Assembly (NCBI GenBank): GCA_905147135.1
Contig: LR990043.1
Span: forward strand, 4,933,057 to 4,997,056
Source of the DNA: Blastobasis lacticolella
Lineage: Eukaryota; Arthropoda; Insecta; Lepidoptera; Blastobasidae
Length of the DNA: 64,000 nucleotides
Direction: 5' to 3'
Part shown: positions 47,743-57,184 of the stretch, piece by piece
Position numbering within the stretch: the first letter of the stretch is position 1
Layout of the letters: every line of letters begins with the position of its first letter
The notes under the pieces: model-generated
Told to the model about the DNA's origin: nothing
The model's input: only the letters and a program-made list of their open reading frames with translations
Databases searched by the model: none
Position numbers and translations under genes: made by a program

Positions 47743-48007
47743 GCCGACGACCTGAGTGGTTCAGTGGTCAACATGATGGTCTGCCACGCAAGAGGTCCCG
47801 GGTTCGATTCCCGGCCGGGCAGAATTTAAAATGATGAATTTTAATTTCTGTTACGGGTCTGGGTGTTCTATGTATAATAAGTATGTATTTAAAAAGTTTA
47901 TAAGTAGTTTATCAGTTATCTAGCACCCATAACACAAGCTTTGCTTACTTTGGGGCTAGGTGGCGCTGTGTGAATTTGTCCACGATTATTTATTTATTTA
48001 TTTATTT
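47743..48007 (+). mobile_element. SINE-C, full-length reference copy
   Basis: The head is GCCGACGACCTGAGTGG, and a perfect pol III B box GGTTCGATTCC lies at 47801-47811. The body has TTAATTTCTGTTACGGGTC and ATCTAGCACCCATAACAC. The 3' end is GTGGCGCTGTGTGAATTTG with an (ATTT)n tail. It is the least diverged SINE-C in the window. Confidence 0.93.
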
Positions 48008-48080
48008 AAAGCAGAATTTCTTCATCATTAATTGGAACGACCAATCCCGGCTTCTTTGGCCAGAGTTCCACTTAACTATT

Positions 48081-48185
48081 ATTTAAGTAGTATATCAGTT
48101 ATCTAGCATCCATAGTACAATCTTTGCTTAGTTTGGGGCTAGATGACGCTGTGTGAATTTGTCCACGAATATTTATTTATTCATA
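48081..48185 (+). mobile_element. SINE-C 3' fragment
   Basis: It runs from TTAAGTAGTATATCAGTTAT to GGGCTAGATGACGCTGTGTG and ends in an ATTTATTTATT tail. It is 5' truncated, 75 bp from the full copy. Confidence 0.87.
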
Positions 48186-48189
48186 TCTT

Positions 48190-48475
48190 CTGGACTTTGT
48201 CCGGTCTTCGGCATCCTCACGTTGTAAACTATTGGTTCTCGCATTCGACTCGGCGATGTCAATACATCGCTTCTTGTGTATCCCGTAGGGCCTCTTTCCT
48301 GATACCGGCAAGGCTGATTAGGCACCTATTCCCCACGTATTCTTGGGGCATACGCAGCATGTGATCAAACCTGCGCAGGCGAGTCTCTTCGATCCTCTCG
48401 CCAAGGCAGCCTCGGAGTACATGGTCTAGTTTGCAACGCATCGTAGCATTTTCATTTCGTTGGCGTGGTGTTCGC
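48190..48475 (-). pseudogene. RTE-type LINE C-terminal fragment
   Basis: The minus strand encodes a GERIEETRLRRFDHMLRMPQ segment followed by EYVGNRCLISLAGIRK. The R-W-FGH-x-x-R-x-x-E-Y-x-G motif of RTE C-termini appears here with D for G. The frame shifts after GIRK, so the expected R-P-x-RW block is lost. Confidence 0.72.
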
Positions 48476-48711
48476 GGACGTGCTTCATTAACTTGTATTA
48501 CAATTCCTTTTTCTAGCGTTCGTGCTGATATACAAAATGTACATCGATATCTGAGCAGCAGTAAAAATGTTGTCAATAATCATAACCTTTTGTATTTTAT
48601 AGAGATTTTATATTTATAAAATATTCAGTCTCTCTATTACTCTATTCAGTCATTACTACTATACCAGTTGATTGCTCTGGTAAACGCATCGGATACCTAT
48701 AACAATAAAGA

Positions 48712-49046
48712 TAATCATCTTGGCGTTAATGTCCCGGTTGTGTTCTCGCGCACGAGGGCCCGGGGTCTGCCTTGACCGTGATCCATGATTTGGCAGATCA
48801 GGTAATTACAGTGGAGCGACTGCCATCTGACCTCGATGACCCACCCTGCTACCAGAGGAAACTGACCAGATTGAATCATGGCTACACATTCAGTCGCCTG
48901 AATGTGCAGGTTTCATCACGATGTTTTCCTCTTACCGATTAGTATTCAACTAATGTACATAACTCAGAGAAGAGTCATTAATATATGTCCGCAGCGTGAT
49001 TCAAAACCGAATACCCTAACCCCTCGACCGACACTCTCTATACCTA
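48712..49046 (-). mobile_element. SINE-A copy
   Basis: It runs from AATCATCTTGGCGTTAATGT through CGCGCACGAGGGCCCGGGG to a decayed reverse head (GCGTGATTCAAAACCG, B box mutated). It is reverse oriented. Confidence 0.85.
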
Positions 49047-49090
49047 TAATACCTACACGTAACAAAAATAAATTAAAGTTAAGAATTATA

Positions 49091-50236
49091 CTAGGCTGGT
49101 CCAAAAGTTTTTAGCCAACAGCTTGTGTTACACAGCCTATGGTTTACATTTTTATATCGTTTAGAGGCAAATTTTATTACAAACTCCTTGGCCAAAAATC
49201 ATTAGCCGGCAACTTATAGTAATTTTTATCGATGATTAAAAATAACATGTCTCAACAAAATAACAAGAATCAACCCCTACGAACGGTGGTAACGCGGGAA
49301 GCATTTTGTTGTAAGATGTATTATGATTATAAATATGGGTTAACGTTTATAGAATCACATGAAAATGTTATCAGCCCCTTTGGTGAATTGTCCCTTGCCT
49401 ATGCTATTGTCGTTTGTTGATTTTATGACTTTAAACGAGGTCAGAGCGACCTGAAAACATGAATCTAGAATAGGGCAGCCGTCAAAGTCAGTCAATTCAG
49501 AAAACGTCATCAGGGTATAGTCGCTGATAAAAGAATGTCACAATATTACTAGCTGTGAGATTCAGAATGAAATATAGTTTTAAACCCATGTAGTTTCTAT
49601 CATTTTTACGGACCATAGAAATTATGTATCATAAATTGGCACAAGTAACTTTCTGCTCTTCTCTGAGAAAGGAGCCTATTATTCGAGATACAACCTTCCT
49701 AACCATATTAAGTTCATGTAAAGTAGTGGACACTACCTGGGATCTAATCCTCAATTCATCCTGAATCTCATGCTTGTCAATATTGTGACATTTCTCTAAT
49801 AACGACTTCACCCTGATGACGTTTACTGAAGTGACGGCAGTTGGCGGTTGCCTTAGTCTAGGTTCATGTTTGAGGTCGCCCTGACCACGTTTTAACTAAT
49901 AAAATCAATAAATGACAATATCATGTGATAGAGGCAATTCACTAAATACGCTGATTAAATTTTCAAGTGATTTTTTATACGTTAACGCATTTCGTGGCAG
50001 ACGTAATTATTACGTCTGCCACGAAATGCGTTAACGTCTTCCCATATTACCTAAATAGTATGGAATTGAATGGACAGACATGTTTTTTTTTAAATATTCG
50101 ATGAAAAAATAAGTATAGGTCGCCGGCTATTGATTTTTGACCAAGGAGTTTGTAATAAAATTTGCCTTTAAACGATACAAACATTAAAACAATAGCATGT
50201 ATGTAGCCCTTGGCTAAAAACTTTTGGCCCAGTCAA
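49091..50236. mobile_element. Foldback of two inverted mariner 5' halves
   Basis: The outer ends GGCTGGTCCAAAAGTTTTTA and the complement of TAAAAACTTTTGGCCCAG form inverted repeats more than 100 bp long, with some divergence. The left half (plus, 49232-49620) holds a decayed mariner transposase N-terminus: EAFCCKMYYDYKYGLTFIES, a stop, then YDFKRGQSDLK. The right half (minus, 49890-49629) holds a second N-terminal copy: RVKSLLEKCHNIDKHEIQDE and VRKVVSRIIGSFLREEQK. Both halves align with each other in opposite orientation up to a junction near 49625. The catalytic domain is absent from both. Confidence 0.82.
49979..50037. repeat. Perfect 59-bp palindrome
   Basis: Two exact 29-bp arms starting ACGTTAACGCATTTCG surround a single central T at 50008. 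It sits inside the right mariner half. The corresponding part of the left half has only a single GTTAACGT, so the palindrome is an insertion into that half. Confidence 0.95.
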
Positions 50237-50626
50237 TGTAGAGTCACAGTTTTGAAAATTGAACGGTTAAAACAATAATAATATTCAGCTCGGTGAATAG
50301 GGATGCCTTGTTGACGCAAATGGAATAATCAACTCCATTCATCTATTGCAGGGTTTCTCAAAGTAATTAAAAACACTTTAAAAATTTTAATTAATCTGAA
50401 ATAAACTAAAAGAAATGTAATAATTTTTTGAACAAAGGTACCTAATGGTGATAAAAATATTGTATTTGTTTGTAGATTATTAGGCTTGTTTTTTATGATA
50501 AATATCTATATATAGGTACGCGTGCCAAGAGGGTGCACAACCGGAATATAACCGCGATAGTTTTAAACATTATGTTAACGCCAAGACGATGATATGATCT
50601 ATACATAGGTACTTATTCAGTTCTAG

Positions 50627-50853
50627 AGCATCTCGTGGCCCAATAGCTATAATAGCGGGTCGTACTCGTGAGCTGGAGGCACCGGGTATGGCAACCTGGT
50701 CAGGTTCCTCTGTTAACAGGGTCATGAAGGTCAGATTGCAGTCGCTCTATTGTAATTACCTGATCTGTCAAATTCTGGATCATGGTCAATGCGGACTCCG
50801 GGTTTCCGCGCTCGAGGGCACAACCGGGATATCGACGCCAAGATAATTATGAT
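50627..50853 (+). mobile_element. SINE-A copy, internally deleted
   Basis: The head region (CATCTCGTGGCCCAATAGC, with no good B box) jumps directly to the body at AACCTGGTCAGGTTCCTCTG. The 3' end GGCACAACCGGGATATCGAC is followed by an AAATAAATAAAT run. Confidence 0.78.
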
Positions 50854-51029
50854 TATAAATAAATAAATAAATTATAGGCTTTAGTTTATTTTAAAACAAA
50901 TTAGCCGTCCCCCACGGTTTTTAACCACGGCAGTTCAAATCTCTGTATTAACTATCGCCCGGGATTCTATTATTTTTCCGGGTACGAAAGCACCCTATGA
51001 TACTTTTCCTTTTTTGTTTTTTTACTTTT

Positions 51030-51300
51030 TTACTCACACCTTGGAGCCAAATTGGTCGCGAACTATGCGGTTCTAAAGGAATTTTCTCCCACGCACACTA
51101 AGGTTGTGGAATGAACTACCTGGATAGGTTTCCCTGGAGAGTACAACATGGAATTCTTCAAGAAAGGGGTGAAAAGGTTTTTAAGGTATCAGCACTTGTA
51201 TGTCCTGGAATCATGCAAGCCTAATTTCACCCACTTCCCGGCGTTCACTTGAGCTGCAATTTTATATACTTATGTAACTTGGATGACAATGGAGCTGGTC
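51030..51300 (+). pseudogene. LINE ORF2 C-terminal fragment
   Basis: The plus strand encodes NFLPRTLRLWNELPG, a stop, then in another frame YNMEFFKKGVKRFLRYQH. This is the LWNELP-x(n)-F-K-x-x-V C-terminal tail of jockey/CR1-group LINEs. It is broken by stops and frameshifts. Confidence 0.7.
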
Positions 51301-51950
51301 TGATGATAGAGTCGGAAGTTGGTCATAGGAAATAATGAACGAAACACGATAACGTGTTTGAGCTCTTTGGAACTAGCCTTGATAAGTACTATACCGAGCA
51401 ATAAACGAATGCTAGGGAAAAAAAATTCCTCGCAACTTGTTGCGAACCGCCAATTATGAATTTTTAATCCTTAATGCAACATGCATAATATCCCACTTTG
51501 AGATTCACTAACCTTAACCAGTCCCACCAACCAACCCACCAGTCCAGGTGGCGCTGCTGTCCTAGTTAAATTGGCTCCGTATTTAAAAATTCTTTAAATA
51601 TGTTTTTAAGTTAAATTTCTTAGTAAATTTATGTGCTGTGAGAAAATAACCATATAATGCATCCTACAAATTGTTAATCAAGTGTTCCATCATCAATAAA
51701 TAACATTTTTTACAAGAAAACACCCGTGCAGCAACTGTGAGTTCGTAATGTTTAGTTCCCGCTGTTTTACGAATTTCGGAACTGCATAACTCTATTTTCA
51801 TGCCATGTCATTTACCGAGTGCATCATAAGAATACAATATCTCATGTTCATTACATAGTGCCGAATCATTATTATGTGAAAAGTGAAAAAACCGTTAGAT
51901 GTAAACAAACTTTTCAAAATTTGCCGCTATATACAAGTAAACTGTTATAA

Positions 51951-52150
51951 GCGCCATCTGTTATGCAATAGTTATACTAGTATTTTCATCAATATCGACA
52001 GCAAACAGCGATAGATGGCGTGCTGATGTATAGCACGCTACGTACAAGGAAGCGCCATCTGTTATGCAATAGTAACACTAGTATTCTCACCCATATTCAC
52101 ATCGAAAAGAGATAGATGGCGTGCTGATATAATATAATAAATAAAAAGGA
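51951..52150 (+). promoter_or_regulatory. Tandem 101-bp repeats in the LINE 5' leader
   Basis: GCGCCATCTGTTATGCAATA begins at 51951 and again at 52052. Each copy ends GATAGATGGCGTGCTGAT, so GCGCCATCT and AGATGGCG form an inverted pair within each unit. A further AGATGGCA is at 52185. Tandem units just upstream of ORF1 are typical of LINE internal promoters; promoter activity here is inferred. Confidence 0.6.
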
Positions 52151-52256
52151 AAAATGCCCTGAACGGTAAAACCGACACTAGATGGCACTACCGGTTACTA
52201 TTGTGGGGGTGTTTTTACGTATTTATCTACAAATCTAGCCCGTGTAACTTGTAACT

Positions 52257-53546
52257 ATGCTGCGCTCACCCACGAAATTGCCTGTGGTTGAGGGGATCAA
52301 TACTGATAATATTAAGTGCACAAGCTGTTGCGCTGTTATTAATGAACTGTTAGCCTTTGTTACTAACAAAGTTGACACTTTGACGGAAATTGAATTGATA
52401 CGCATATGTTTAAGTACGTATTCCACGGAAGAGATAGAAAATGCTCGACAAACGTTGTTTAAGCTAATGGCTCCAAATAAAAGATTAACAAGAAAGAAAG
52501 AAGGAGCGGAGAAGGTAATGATGCAGGAAATTATTAAGATAGTAAAGGAATATGAACCGGATCAATTACCTAATTTTGTAGCCAAAAATTTAAATAAGCT
52601 ACCTCCAGTCACATTTGACAGTATCGATGTAACTACTTTTCTTAAAGATATAGCTTTACTGAAACGGGATATCACTCTATTGCAAGAGAACTCTAAATCT
52701 AGAAGTTCGGAAGATATTATATCTTTAAAACAGGACATGGATGACGTGAAGGCAATGCTTACAGGCTTTCAAGACAGACGAAATGATAGTTATATGACTC
52801 AGGATGTGCACTCGTCTCCCAAGTCGTTTGAAGTGAATGGAAAAAAGAAGGGAAAACGATCACGTGGACGTGACTGTGTAAGCAAGTCTGGCGAGTCCAC
52901 TATACCTACAACGCAAACTCCTACGAGCATGCCATCGGTGGCGACGAAGCCGAGTGCGGGCGTGGACGGGCAGGAAGCAGCTGCTGCAGAGCGCTGTGGT
53001 AGCGAAGAGATCATACCAAGCAGCCTATGCGACTCTAATTTAAGTGGAATAGGGGCAAATGGTAGTGTTGACATTAGCAGTACGCAGCCTTATGCCACTT
53101 ATGCTGACTTAATTAAGCCGAAGAATGATGAAGATAAAGGATGGACGACGGTGAAGTACAAGCGACCGAATAAATATAAATATAAATTTGAAAACAGGCG
53201 GGGTAAGGCGGAACCCCCAACACAATTTAATTTTAAAGCGGCAGACCTATCGGCGTCATTGTATGTGTCGAGGGTGCACGTTAATACCACACCGGAGGAT
53301 ATAGCGGGTTTCGTCAAATATAAGACCAATATTGAAGTCAGTGTGACGAAAATTAATACCTACAATAACAACTTTAATGCTTTTAAAGTTATTGTGCCCA
53401 TGAAAAGCATAGATATTTTCTTAAACAGCCAAGGCGATCAGCTGTGGCCAGCTGACATCGTATTTAGAAAATACAGAGAGCGCCGCCCTCACTTACAGAA
53501 AACTGGCCAACGCCAGAGTCCAACTATTGAAAATCGTAATGAATAA
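52257..53546 (+). CDS. LINE ORF1 protein, 429 aa
   Basis: Probable RNA-binding and chaperone-like ORF1 protein of the retrotransposon, expected to coat its RNA in a ribonucleoprotein. An N-terminal C-x2-CC motif lies at residues 21-25. Helical segments follow (LAFVTNKVDTLTEIELIRIC near 31-50). A conserved-looking KLPPVTFDSIDVTTFLKDI block lies at 114-132. A likely coiled coil spans about 131-172 (LLKRDITLLQENSK and onward). A basic and Ser/Thr-rich linker with KKKGKRSRGR runs to about 300. A C-terminal module from about 334 to 410 (SLYVSRVHVNTTPEDIAGFV, then LWPADIVFRKYRERRP) looks like a small RRM-type fold. No CCHC knuckles are present. The ATG at 52257 is the first in the frame after the leader. 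The stop overlaps the ORF2 start as ATGAATAA. The name of the C-terminal fold is inferred. Confidence 0.88.
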   Translation: MLRSPTKLPVVEGINTDNIKCTSCCAVINELLAFVTNKVDTLTEIELIRICLSTYSTEEIENARQTLFKLMAPNKRLTRKKEGAEKVMMQEIIKIVKEYEPDQLPNFVAKNLNKLPPVTFDSIDVTTFLKDIALLKRDITLLQENSKSRSSEDIISLKQDMDDVKAMLTGFQDRRNDSYMTQDVHSSPKSFEVNGKKKGKRSRGRDCVSKSGESTIPTTQTPTSMPSVATKPSAGVDGQEAAAAERCGSEEIIPSSLCDSNLSGIGANGSVDISSTQPYATYADLIKPKNDEDKGWTTVKYKRPNKYKYKFENRRGKAEPPTQFNFKAADLSASLYVSRVHVNTTPEDIAGFVKYKTNIEVSVTKINTYNNNFNAFKVIVPMKSIDIFLNSQGDQLWPADIVFRKYRERRPHLQKTGQRQSPTIENRNE

Positions 53547-56346
53547 CACGCCTAATACAGTGTTTGTGTCATTTAATTGCAAGTCAATTAAACGTTCCGT
53601 AGATCAAATCAGACAGTTATGTAAAAAGTACCACCTTGTGGCCTTACAAGAGACTTGGTTGTTTCCACATGACCTGGACTTCCTGAATACGGTGGACCCG
53701 GAGTTTGGATGTTATGGTGTGTCGGCCATTGATACAACGCAGGGCGTAGTCCGCGGAAGGCCGTATGGTGGCGTAGCGCTACTGTGGGATAAGCGTGTGT
53801 TCACTCATGTAGAAATCATTCCGTGTCACAATAACCGAATGGTGGCCGTCAAGTTGCAACTGGGTGACCGATGGGTGCTAGTGTTTAGTGTGTATATGCC
53901 TACAGATTGCGAAGATAACTTATTTGAATTTACTCAGTGTTTAGGAAATATTAGTGCCATAATTGATAGTTGTGATACCGAGGCAGCGTTTGTGTTAGGC
54001 GATCTGAATGCACACCCGGGCACTCGTTTCGGAAAAGAGTTAGTTGATTTTTGCACCGAGCAATCATTATGTTGCGTAGATCTTGAGCGCCTTGGTGTGG
54101 AGTCAGATACGCATACGTTCGTGAGTGAGGCGCATGGAACGAGTCGGTGGCTCGACCACTGCATCACTACTGCGGCGGCCGCTAGCGCCGTGACTAGTGT
54201 CTCTGTGCGGTATGATGTATACGTATCTGACCATTTTCCTTTAGTAATAGGATGTGATTTTTCTTGTATCAGACCTAAAGTAAATGTAACTAGTTTGGAT
54301 TTAAAACTAAAACACATATGGGGTACACACAGGGACAGCAAGCAAATAGAAAACTATTCAAATTACTGTGATATAGAGTTTAACACTATTCAGGGACAAG
54401 GTTATTATTTACGTAGTTTAGAGTGCAATAATGAGTGTAAAAATATAGAGCATATTAGTTTAATAGATAAATTTTATTGTGATATAGTTAAGGTATTGCA
54501 AAATTGTGCGACTATGACTTGTGAGAATACTTTTAAAAATAATAATGGTAAGAAAGTGGTCGGATGGAATTATCACGTCAGAGATTTGCATAAAAAGGCC
54601 AGAGAAAACTACATTGAATGGCTATCCTGCGGGAGGCCGTGCTCGGGATATTATTACGATCAGATGTCGGCGACACGTAAAACTTTTAAAGCTGCTCTAA
54701 AATACGTACAAAATAACCAGGATAAAATAAGAATGGATATATTGGCGCGACATAAAGTATCTAAAAATTTTGCTCACTTTTGGAAAGATATAAAAAAACT
54801 GAATCATAAAAGTAGTTTACCGGTCAGTGTTGAGGGCGAAGTAGATAAGAAAGACATAGCGAATTTATTTATGAGAAAATTTTCGGCCACTCCCTTTCCC
54901 TCCGATAATCAAGTACATAATAAAACTCGAATAACAAATAGTGACTGTCGTGGCTCGGAGAAATGCCGTGTTAAGCCTAAAGACATTGTCAATGTCTTAA
55001 GAGGAATGAAGCGAGGCAAGTCTCCTGGTCACGATGGACTAAGCATTGAACATTTGCTTTATGCCGGCCAGTATATCTGTGAGGTACTAGCGCGGTTCTA
55101 TAACTTATGTTTACAACATGCGTACTTACCCGAGGATATGTTACGTACATTAGTCGTGCCATTAGTTAAAAGTAAAACCGGTGATATCTCGAGTGCGGCC
55201 AACTACAGGCCAATCTCATTGGCAACGATTGTGGCCAAGGTACTTGAACGATACTTACAGGGCAACATAACTCCGCATCTAAATATTGACGATGGGCAAT
55301 TTGGCTTTCGCTCTGAGGTTTCCACAGACATGGCTATCTATTCACTCAAAGAGGTAGTCAATCACTACGTTGATCAGAATACAAGTGTGTATGCTTGTTT
55401 TCTGGATTTGAGCCGTGCTTTTGACACAATAAGTCATGACTTACTGTGGGAAAAGATGAGGCAGAGCCATGTACCGTCTGGGATTGTTGATCTGGTCGCA
55501 TACTGGTATGCGCACCAGGTCAATAATGTCAGATGGGGTGATGCGCAGTCAGATAGTTATGGGCTGACCTGTGGTGTAAGACAAGGTGGGTTGACCTCTC
55601 CCGACTTGTTTAACCTGTACGTAAATGACCTGATCGTGGAACTGAGCAGAACGTCGGTGGGGCTCAGGTTGGGTGACAGATATGTTAACAACTTGAGCTA
55701 TGCTGATGATATGGTTCTGCTCAGTCCCTCGATTAAAGGTATGAAAAGGCTAATTACGATTTGTGAAGAATATGCGCGGCGCCATAGTTTAGTGTATAAC
55801 GCTAAGAAAACGGAGATGGTAATATTCAAGTCGGGAAAGGGTCCGTCCATTGTACCTGCAGTTTATGTTGGAGGACAGCCGGTAAAGATTGTCGAGAAAT
55901 TCAGGTACCTGGGTCACATTCTCACATCGAATAGACGTGATGACGATGACATCGAGCGGCAACGTAGAGCTTTATCTATTTGTGGGAATATGATCGCTAG
56001 AAAGTTCTTCAAAGCTGCCGATGATGTAAAGAATATGTTATTTCGAACGTATTGTCAATCATTCTACACCTGTCAGCTCTGGACTGAATACACAAAGCGG
56101 TCTTACGACGGCATTCGTGTTCAGTACAACAACGTATACAGACACCTGATGGGTCTAAAGCCTTGGTGCAGTGCCTCTGGAATGTTTGCTGAGGCTAGAC
56201 TGAACACGTTTAATGCCATCCATAGGCATCGCATTGCGGGCTTCATGTCCAGAGTTGATGGTTGCAGCAATGGAATTATTGTAGGGTTGGCCACTAGGTC
56301 GCCTATATCAAGAATACACAAGCGCTGGCTGCAAGTAGCGGCTTAG
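53539..56346 (+). CDS. LINE ORF2: endonuclease and reverse transcriptase
   Basis: Target-primed reverse transcription enzyme. The open frame reaches back to a TTG at 53527, but the first ATG is 53539 (935 aa). Counting from 53527, an apurinic-type endonuclease occupies about residues 12-245: NCKSIK at the start, LQETW with Glu42, LGDLNAHPG with Asp159, and SDH at 234-236 as the catalytic His block. The reverse transcriptase spans about 510-790: GKSPGHDGLS, NYRPISLATIVAKVLER, GQFGFRSEVSTD (590-601), FLDLSRAFD with Asp627, a GVRQGGLTSPDLFN segment, and the YADD active site at 725-728. The C-terminal 130 residues (RTYCQSFYTCQLW and onward) are the tail domain of the group. No RNase H is present. 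All three catalytic Asp residues are present and there are no stops. Translation probably depends on reinitiation or coupling at the 8-bp overlap with ORF1. Confidence 0.95.
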   Translation: MNNTPNTVFVSFNCKSIKRSVDQIRQLCKKYHLVALQETWLFPHDLDFLNTVDPEFGCYGVSAIDTTQGVVRGRPYGGVALLWDKRVFTHVEIIPCHNNRMVAVKLQLGDRWVLVFSVYMPTDCEDNLFEFTQCLGNISAIIDSCDTEAAFVLGDLNAHPGTRFGKELVDFCTEQSLCCVDLERLGVESDTHTFVSEAHGTSRWLDHCITTAAAASAVTSVSVRYDVYVSDHFPLVIGCDFSCIRPKVNVTSLDLKLKHIWGTHRDSKQIENYSNYCDIEFNTIQGQGYYLRSLECNNECKNIEHISLIDKFYCDIVKVLQNCATMTCENTFKNNNGKKVVGWNYHVRDLHKKARENYIEWLSCGRPCSGYYYDQMSATRKTFKAALKYVQNNQDKIRMDILARHKVSKNFAHFWKDIKKLNHKSSLPVSVEGEVDKKDIANLFMRKFSATPFPSDNQVHNKTRITNSDCRGSEKCRVKPKDIVNVLRGMKRGKSPGHDGLSIEHLLYAGQYICEVLARFYNLCLQHAYLPEDMLRTLVVPLVKSKTGDISSAANYRPISLATIVAKVLERYLQGNITPHLNIDDGQFGFRSEVSTDMAIYSLKEVVNHYVDQNTSVYACFLDLSRAFDTISHDLLWEKMRQSHVPSGIVDLVAYWYAHQVNNVRWGDAQSDSYGLTCGVRQGGLTSPDLFNLYVNDLIVELSRTSVGLRLGDRYVNNLSYADDMVLLSPSIKGMKRLITICEEYARRHSLVYNAKKTEMVIFKSGKGPSIVPAVYVGGQPVKIVEKFRYLGHILTSNRRDDDDIERQRRALSICGNMIARKFFKAADDVKNMLFRTYCQSFYTCQLWTEYTKRSYDGIRVQYNNVYRHLMGLKPWCSASGMFAEARLNTFNAIHRHRIAGFMSRVDGCSNGIIVGLATRSPISRIHKRWLQVAA

Positions 56347-56544
56347 TAGTTACTGCAATGTAATATTGTAGGTAAGGTTAGGTTAGTGTAAGTGAAGATG
56401 TGTTATTTTATTTGTACCTATATATTTAATATTTGTGTTAATTTTAGTTAATGTATGTGTGTGGTGAGGAGTTATGTTACATTACATATTGTTGTTTTTA
56501 TTTCTTTATTATCTCTTTTGTACCTTATGGATCTTGTGTCTGAC

Positions 56545-56580
56545 AATAAAAGTTTTATTATTATATTATTATTATTATTA
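56545..56580 (+). terminator. LINE polyadenylation signal and ATT tail
   Basis: AATAAA at 56545-56550 is followed by TTTTATTATTATATTATTAT, a microsatellite-like 3' end as in CR1-group elements, where the tail is a short repeat and not poly(A). Confidence 0.65.
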
Positions 56581-57184
56581 ACATTTCTGGAATGCTACAG
56601 TGCCACTCAAAATTTATATTCCGAAGTAAGTCCATAAATTCTTTAAATTCATAGTCATGAGCCAGTTAATTGCATTATTACCACATTATTTCATCGCTCA
56701 CCTTAGTAATTAACCGTAAGTCCTTTCTCTTGGTTTTCCTAGCAGCCAGTGTTGGACATTGGAGTGTGAATTAAAAAGAAAAATAGTGCCACGACACGTT
56801 GAGTTTAAGTTTGATTTAATATACAGTATGTTTCGAATTAAAATAACAAAAGTAGAACGGGTATTATCCAAAGAAATCTGAATAAATTGGCCTATGTAAA
56901 TGAATTCTCTTTAAATTTCTGTGGAAAATTTATTTAGATATCCGTAGATAATTATTGCTAATATGCTCTACTTTTGCTATTTTCTATAAAAACGTAGGTA
57001 CCTTAGATTGTTATACGTAAGATTTTAGCACAGAGAAATAAAATACTACGTACAAGTTTTGGTAAGAGGTGGAGTGGTCACGGACTTGCAGAAGTTTTCT
57101 TCGAAAACTCAAGTGTTGCTCCATACATACTCGCATATAGAATCTTACCCTCTAATCCTATAGGTACATTTCTCTACCCTACCC
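56581..57184. other. No feature recognised
   Basis: AT-rich flank of the LINE with no recognised gene or repeat. A short run of CCCTACC motifs at 57174-57205 leads into repeat D. Confidence 0.35.

Larger units (their letters stand above)
51940..56580 (+). mobile_element. Apparently intact CR1-group non-LTR retrotransposon
   Basis: One element in order: a 5' leader with two direct repeats (51951-52150), ORF1 (52257), ORF2 (53539), a short 3' untranslated region and an ATT-type tail (to 56580). Both ORFs are uninterrupted, unlike every other protein fragment in the window, so this copy is probably young. There are no LTRs and no RNase H domain. The 5' boundary is uncertain because I could not find a clear target-site duplication. 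The clade is inferred from domain order and ORF1 style (CR1- or Daphne-like); other jockey-superfamily clades cannot be excluded. Confidence 0.9.

Noticed and set aside
47743..47825. tRNA gene at the head of SINE-C
   Set aside because: The B box is perfect, but the following sequence is the SINE body with its ATTT tail, so it is a tRNA-derived retroposon.
52235..54341. Minus-strand frames opposite LINE ORF1 and ORF2
   Set aside because: They are shadows of the two real ORFs and have no domains.
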